Below, piece by piece: positions 18,542 to 22,366 of a stretch of DNA of 22,366 nucleotides. Within the stretch, counting starts at the first letter, position 1, and every line of letters starts with the position of its first letter. A model generated the notes under the pieces. That model did no database searches, was not told the origin of the DNA, and worked only from the letters and a program-made list of their open reading frames with translations. This DNA comes from Tetmemena sp. SeJ-2015 (lineage: Eukaryota > Ciliophora > Spirotrichea > Sporadotrichida > Oxytrichidae): positions 1 through 22,366 of the forward strand of contig JAJKFJ010020873.1 of assembly GCA_027382625.1 (NCBI GenBank). The letters run 5' to 3'. The position numbers and the translations under genes are program-made.

Positions 18542-19200
18542 ATTCCAAAAAATGCGAGCCTCTAATGCATTTTTAAATTTTCGAGTCTGAATATGGCTAG
18601 AAGCGAACATTCATGTAGTCCAAGCACTTAATTTCACTGCAATATAACAGAGGCTCAATTATCATCCAAAACTAAATTAACATTTTTAAACAACGACTTC
18701 ATAGCAAACGCTGCAATCAAGGGTGTGATTTACTTAGAGGGAAACCCTGATTATAGTGATTATACTGAATCTAGCGTCCTAGTTTTATTTTAGTTACTGA
18801 CAATACTATAAAATAAAAAAATATCTGCTTTTAAAACTCTATAAATTTATGTTTGGAATAATTTCTACCAGAATTTCGCTTACTTGGGATCTAATTCCAT
18901 AAACATCAAAAGATATGATAGCGACTACGATTATTGGTCAATCGATGACACCCATTATGTTCCTTGTGGTGGAGTGGTAGTCTCAAGCAATACTTTCTCT
19001 CACAATTTAAGCAAATAAGGAATATATTTTGGTTGCCCTTATTATGGAGGAAGCGTAGTTCAAATGTCTTGTGAAAAAGGTCCTTCTTCAGATGTATAAA
19101 ACAGACCTCAGCCATACAAATAACCTACCTCGGCTTATGAAAATTATCTCCCTAAAAATTTCACTAGGGAAATTACATTCAAAAAAATAATAATCTAATT
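18542..19200 (+). CDS. MDS 22 (one or two blocks) of the beta-helix region
   Basis: The frame reads SEHSCSPSTQFHCNITEAQL, KLTFLNNDFIANAAIKGVIY, LEGNPDYSDYTESSVL, then YVWNNFYQNFAYLGSNSINI, YVPCGGVVVSSNTFSHNL, SKQGIYFGCPYYGGSVVQMS and YLPKNFTREITF. It shows regular coils with Asn ladders, and CGGVVVSSNTF is a hallmark word. CTA at about 18779 and again at about 18841 could bound a frame-neutral IES of about 62 bp that would otherwise add a Leu/Lys-rich stretch. The right edge is near 19200. Confidence 0.75.
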
Positions 19201-19344
19201 TTAAATCAAAATAGTGGTGGAGATATAAGTAACCATATATTACTAAAATATTTTGTCCATATTAAACAGATATAGGTTTGAACAAGTTTAATGGAAAATA
19301 GAAGGTTAATAGAAAGGAAATAAACAGGAGGTAAAACAGTTGCA

Positions 19345-19420
19345 ATAAACAACGCAGGCTTCAGTTCTTTGTGGGTAGAATTGGATCTATTTCAATAGTC
19401 TAGAATCTTAAAAAGAATTA
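19345..19420 (+). CDS. Possible MDS 23, frame ambiguous
   Basis: The segment is less AT-rich than its flanks. It reads NNAGFSSLWVELDLFQQSRI in one frame or ASVLCGQNWIYFNSLESQ in another. Edges and frame are unresolved. Confidence 0.35.
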
Positions 19421-19631
19421 CGTTTAAATTATTTCTTTTAATAGCAATGTTTCTTTTTCAATTTAAATAAACATTTTATTAAATAATCTTTTAGAATATT
19501 TTATTCAAATGCATTCATAGCTTTATGAATTTTATACATTCAAGGATAAAATACCAAACGAAAATAAAATTGAGTTCAGTTAAAATTAATACAATTTTAA
19601 CTTTGGAGCTAACAATTTTTTTTTTACAATG

Positions 19632-19920
19632 AAGGATTGCTTGATCTTAGAGGAATCTTGTATGTCCATCTCATAGAAGAAAACTTTACACATAATGGAG
19701 AAATTGTAGCAGAAATTTATTGGAATCTTTTTAACTATATTTTTATAAATAAACTATACAAAACCAAATGGAGGATAAATATCACTATATAGAATAACTA
19801 GGGATCAATTTTTAGAAAACCATTGGATGAGTATGAATGGATACTATCATATATTCAGTATCAATTTCTCATAAAATTTAAAACCTTCTTTGGAAAACGT
19901 ATAGGAGAAAATATTACTTT
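19632..19920 (+). CDS. MDS 24 of the beta-helix region
   Basis: It reads EGLLDLRGILYVHLIEENFT then HNGEIVAEIYWNLFN, ending in AT-rich sequence. GLLDLRGILYVH and ENFTHNGE fit one coil plus turn. From about 19740 a continuation (QGSIFRKPLDEYEW) is open but less certain. Confidence 0.65.
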
Positions 19921-20087
19921 TTTAAAACTCTAATTTTAACAAATTGTTAACTAATATAAAGGCCATACTCCATACAGGATTTTAAGATTTATATATAAAA
20001 TTGATGTATGTAAAAATAGCTTATGTATTAAAATATTTTTTGAGATTTTAAAATCTGAGTTTATGGCAAAAAAATTATTGAAATTTT

Positions 20088-20200
20088 GGCGGCAGAACAA
20101 TATTAAGATACAGTTGAGGAAGGCTCCATGTTTGAGACTAGTAGAGAACAACTATTCTTAGGCTGCATTTATGCTAAAATTAAGAATAATTTTTAATTTA
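20088..20200 (+). CDS. MDS 25 of the beta-helix region
   Basis: It reads AAEQYQDTVEEGSMFETSRE then QLFLGCIYAKIKNN, with TAA as Gln. 'EEGSMFETS...FLGCIYAK' resembles a coil end. Edges were not resolved. Confidence 0.5.
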
Positions 20201-20372
20201 TCTTAAAATTTAATTTGATTTTAAGAAAAAATCCCAGATTAAAATTTTTTATAAAAGACATATAAAAGAAAAATCTTTATTTAGAATGAAAAACACTTCT
20301 TGTAAAATTAGATGAATTAGGTAAACTTTCTAATTTGCATAAATTATAAAAATTAAAGATACTAATATGACT

Positions 20373-20450
20373 ACCAGAGATGTCGAAACCGGGGCTATAT
20401 TTTAATGGCTTAATGAAGAAAGGAGGATATTATCTCTCATTTCATGACAA
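20373..20450 (+). CDS. Possible MDS 26 of the beta-helix region
   Basis: It reads RDVETGAIFQWLNEERRILS then LIS and stops at TGA. Short hydrophobic strands separated by turns fit the same family. Edges are unresolved; a TAT-rich spacer follows. Confidence 0.4.
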
Positions 20451-20769
20451 TTATAGGCATATGTCTGTCTGTTTATGGATAATATATTATTATCATCATC
20501 TCTTATTTACGATTTTATATTTTAAATTGTTAAAAGTAGATTGACTTGTGAAGAGATAGCCTATTTAGAAAAATCATCAAAAAGATTACAAAATTATGTA
20601 GTATAGTAATTATTAAATTCAAATAGGAGATATTTTAATGTAGTAAAGTTTGTAAATTAAGTCTGTTTTAATTGTAAGTTTCACCCTCAAGCTGCATCTT
20701 GATAGAGAAATTGCATTTTTCCTAGGCTATTCTTCAAAACTTATATTTGCAAACAAAAATGACATGACA

Positions 20770-20880
20770 AGTGCTATCAAATCTAAATATCAGTTTCCAC
20801 AAAATTTTCACAGAGTCCTTCGCAGAAAGTTGCCAAGCTTAAAAATTCTTAGAATTAAAATTGCTAATTTTAACGGTATT
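20770..20880 (+). CDS. Possible MDS 27 of the beta-helix region
   Basis: One frame reads LSNLNISFHKIFTESFAESC then QAQKFLE, close to the family pattern N-ISF...SF..SC. Two other frames are also open, so frame and edges are uncertain. Confidence 0.4.
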
Positions 20881-21473
20881 TAATATGAGAGAGAGAGATA
20901 AATTGCAATTAAAATTAAATGGATATAATCAGTAGCATTTTAAGTTTGTCCAATTTTCACAACTTTTAAATAATTTCATCCTGCTTGGAAATTTTTTTTT
21001 AACTGATATTCATTAGATTTTTATTGGGGTTGCTCAGTTCACAGTCATATGCGGAAAAGTTATTTTTAGGTCTATAGATAAGAATTTTAAAAATAGGCGC
21101 TTGTCTATCTTGATTGAAAGAAGCAGAAGAGATGATTAAAGAAGAAACTCATATTAACCTAAAATAGGCTATCTACCAAGGAACAGATAAGGAGTTGGAC
21201 TGTGATTTAAATATCCAAGAAGTTATATCTCTCCAGTTAATATTTTAAAGAATTCTATATTTAATTTTTAACTTTAATTATTTTAACTTTGAACTTCTTA
21301 TTTACAATATTTTTGCTTTCCTGAAAATAGTTTTATAAATTCAGATTATTTGATTTCTTATTTTAAATTGCTTATTAAAATATTTAGCTCGATGTCTTTC
21401 ATATCCTTTTAAGTATAGATATTTCTTTATTATATTTTTAATTATTTGTATAATATTTAATGCTGAAAGTGCT

Positions 21474-21594
21474 GTGAGCGTGATTCTTGATGGTCTGTAT
21501 TTTGAAAATAATTTCAACTTCGAGCATCCTCCTTACAATATGACCAGAGGAAGCCATCTCACGCTAAAGTATCACTAAGGGGATCTCAAGATTA
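21474..21594 (+). CDS. MDS 28 of the beta-helix region
   Basis: It encodes VSVILDGLYFENNFNFEHPP then YNMTRGSHLTLKYHQGDLKI. 'GLYFENN' and 'HLTLKYHQGDLKI' are clear coil words. It ends at pointer ATTA. Confidence 0.7.
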
Positions 21595-21674
21595 TCTTAT
21601 TTTAATCTATATCATATTTAAAATTATTATCAACTCTTATTTCAACTACATAGGAGGAGATTTATATTATATTA
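21595..21674. other. 80-bp IES (pointer ATTA)
   Basis: ATTA is at 21591-21594 and 21671-21674. The join gives CTC AAG ATT ACT AAA GGA, reading HQGDLKITKGAMFSQAF. Confidence 0.55.
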
Positions 21675-21712
21675 CTAAAGGAGCAATGTTCAGTTAGGCC
21701 TTCGTCACTTAC
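21675..21712 (+). CDS. MDS 29 of the beta-helix region (38 bp)
   Basis: It encodes TKGAMFSQAFVTY, joined in frame at ATTA on the left and TTAC on the right. Confidence 0.6.
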
Positions 21713-21732
21713 TTAAATTAATTATACATTAC
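21713..21732. other. 20-bp IES (pointer TTAC)
   Basis: TTAC is at 21709-21712 and 21729-21732. The join gives GTC ACT TAC GTA ATG CCT GAA, reading AFVTYVMPETDMLWEQ and correcting a frame change. Confidence 0.6.
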
Positions 21733-21870
21733 GTAATGCCTGAAACAGACATGCTTTGGGAATAGGATGAACTCTTATATCAAAGGTCTCCTCTTATCGG
21801 AATTGACTCCACAAACTCAGTCAATGGAACTTCATTTATTCAACTTTTATTAAATTTAATGTATTCATAA
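21733..21870 (+). CDS. MDS 30 of the beta-helix region
   Basis: It encodes MPETDMLWEQDELLYQRSPL then IGIDSTNSVNGTSFIQLLL. TAG is used as Gln. The right edge is near 21850-21870. Confidence 0.65.
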
Positions 21871-21976
21871 GCTTTAAAAATGAATAATCCTTTATTTTTG
21901 TAATAAGGCATTCTTTAACAGTTAGTGAATTTTTTGAGAATTTTATTGTTATCAAGAATAATCTACAACTTTAAAT

Positions 21977-22158
21977 ACCTTCTCAATTAAGTGTAATAAA
22001 TTTGGTCATTATTGTTCTTTCGAGCAAATTTGATTTAATGATTTGGCATTCGGCTATATGAAATGTGAACCTTTGTCGCTAACAATAGATGCATGCGATT
22101 GCTATTCATTCAAGTTACTATAAATCCAGAGAATCAAGCGAGCCACTAGAAGGAAATG
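21977..22158 (+). CDS. MDS 31 of the beta-helix region (in-frame TGA at 22031)
   Basis: It encodes NTFSIKCNKFGHYCSFEQI, then TGA at 22031-22033, then in the same frame FNDLAFGYMKCEPLSLTIDA and CDCYSFKLLQIQ. Cys spacing on both sides suggests one region, so the TGA could be removed by a small IES in the repeated TGATTT/ATTTG words at 22031-22045, or be an error. GTAAGT at 22159 looks like a donor site, so the gene probably continues beyond the window. Confidence 0.5.
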
Positions 22159-22366
22159 GTAAGTAAAACTTGAAACGATCTTGCTATCTATCTTCGCTAT
22201 ATTTTTATTCATGAATCTATCTGCGCCGTGAGTCGAGTGAGACATGTTGTTTGGATGTTATTACAATTATGATAGTTTGTAGTTGGAATCATACATTGCC
22301 TATATTCGTTTTATCATAGTTAAATAGACTGTTTATTCTCAATTATTATTTTTATTTTTTTGCTAT

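Overview
The window reads as germline (micronuclear) DNA of a hypotrich/spirotrich ciliate, most like Oxytricha, Stylonychia or Tetmemena. Four things point there. First, recognisable coding frames (PTEN-like phosphatase, zinc-finger/kinase protein, Cys-rich protein) run through many in-frame TAA and TAG codons, usually where Gln fits, and end at TGA. Second, one gene is cut into about 30 short coding blocks (macronuclear-destined segments, MDSs) separated by AT-rich spacers (internally eliminated sequences, IESs). Third, short identical words (pointers) sit at the two edges of many spacers, and collapsing the two copies to one restores a single Cys-rich or beta-helix reading frame. Fourth, a zinc-finger/protein-kinase gene resembling the 57-kDa ORF of Oxytricha TBE transposons lies inside one spacer. 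Species, pointer assignments and domain names are my reading by eye; no database search was made.

Layout. 1-1255 is a badly degraded second copy of the TBE-like kinase region at 8198-9290, with inflated homopolymers, and is probably poor-quality sequence at a contig end. 1334-2428 is a PTEN-like phosphatase with its P-loop and C2-like region, one likely 19-bp IES and two homopolymer frameshifts. 2514-3117 holds an acidic/basic coding stretch that may be the 3' part of the same gene. 3118-3990 is AT-rich and empty.

From 3991 to the right edge lies one very large, heavily interrupted gene. Its 5' half (3991-13416) codes for CxxC-rich growth-factor-receptor/furin-like repeats. Its 3' half (13449-22158) codes for a right-handed parallel beta-helix (pectin-lyase-like) protein, with repeats containing words such as SCGSIVRN, GPVVISGNLFEGN and CGGVVVSSNTF. 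I place pointers at about 20 junctions; spacers range from 17 bp to about 5 kb.

Two spacers carry cargo. The 5.0-kb spacer 6926-11943 holds the TBE-like kinase gene (8100-9220) and, just after it, a roughly 1.03-kb fold-back element (9330-10363) with arms of about 280 bp and a hairpin-rich core. The 1.95-kb spacer 15658-17607 holds an unidentified, less AT-rich ORF (15761-16567) with one in-frame TGA. No tRNA, rRNA, CRISPR or telomeric C4A4/T4G4 repeat was seen.
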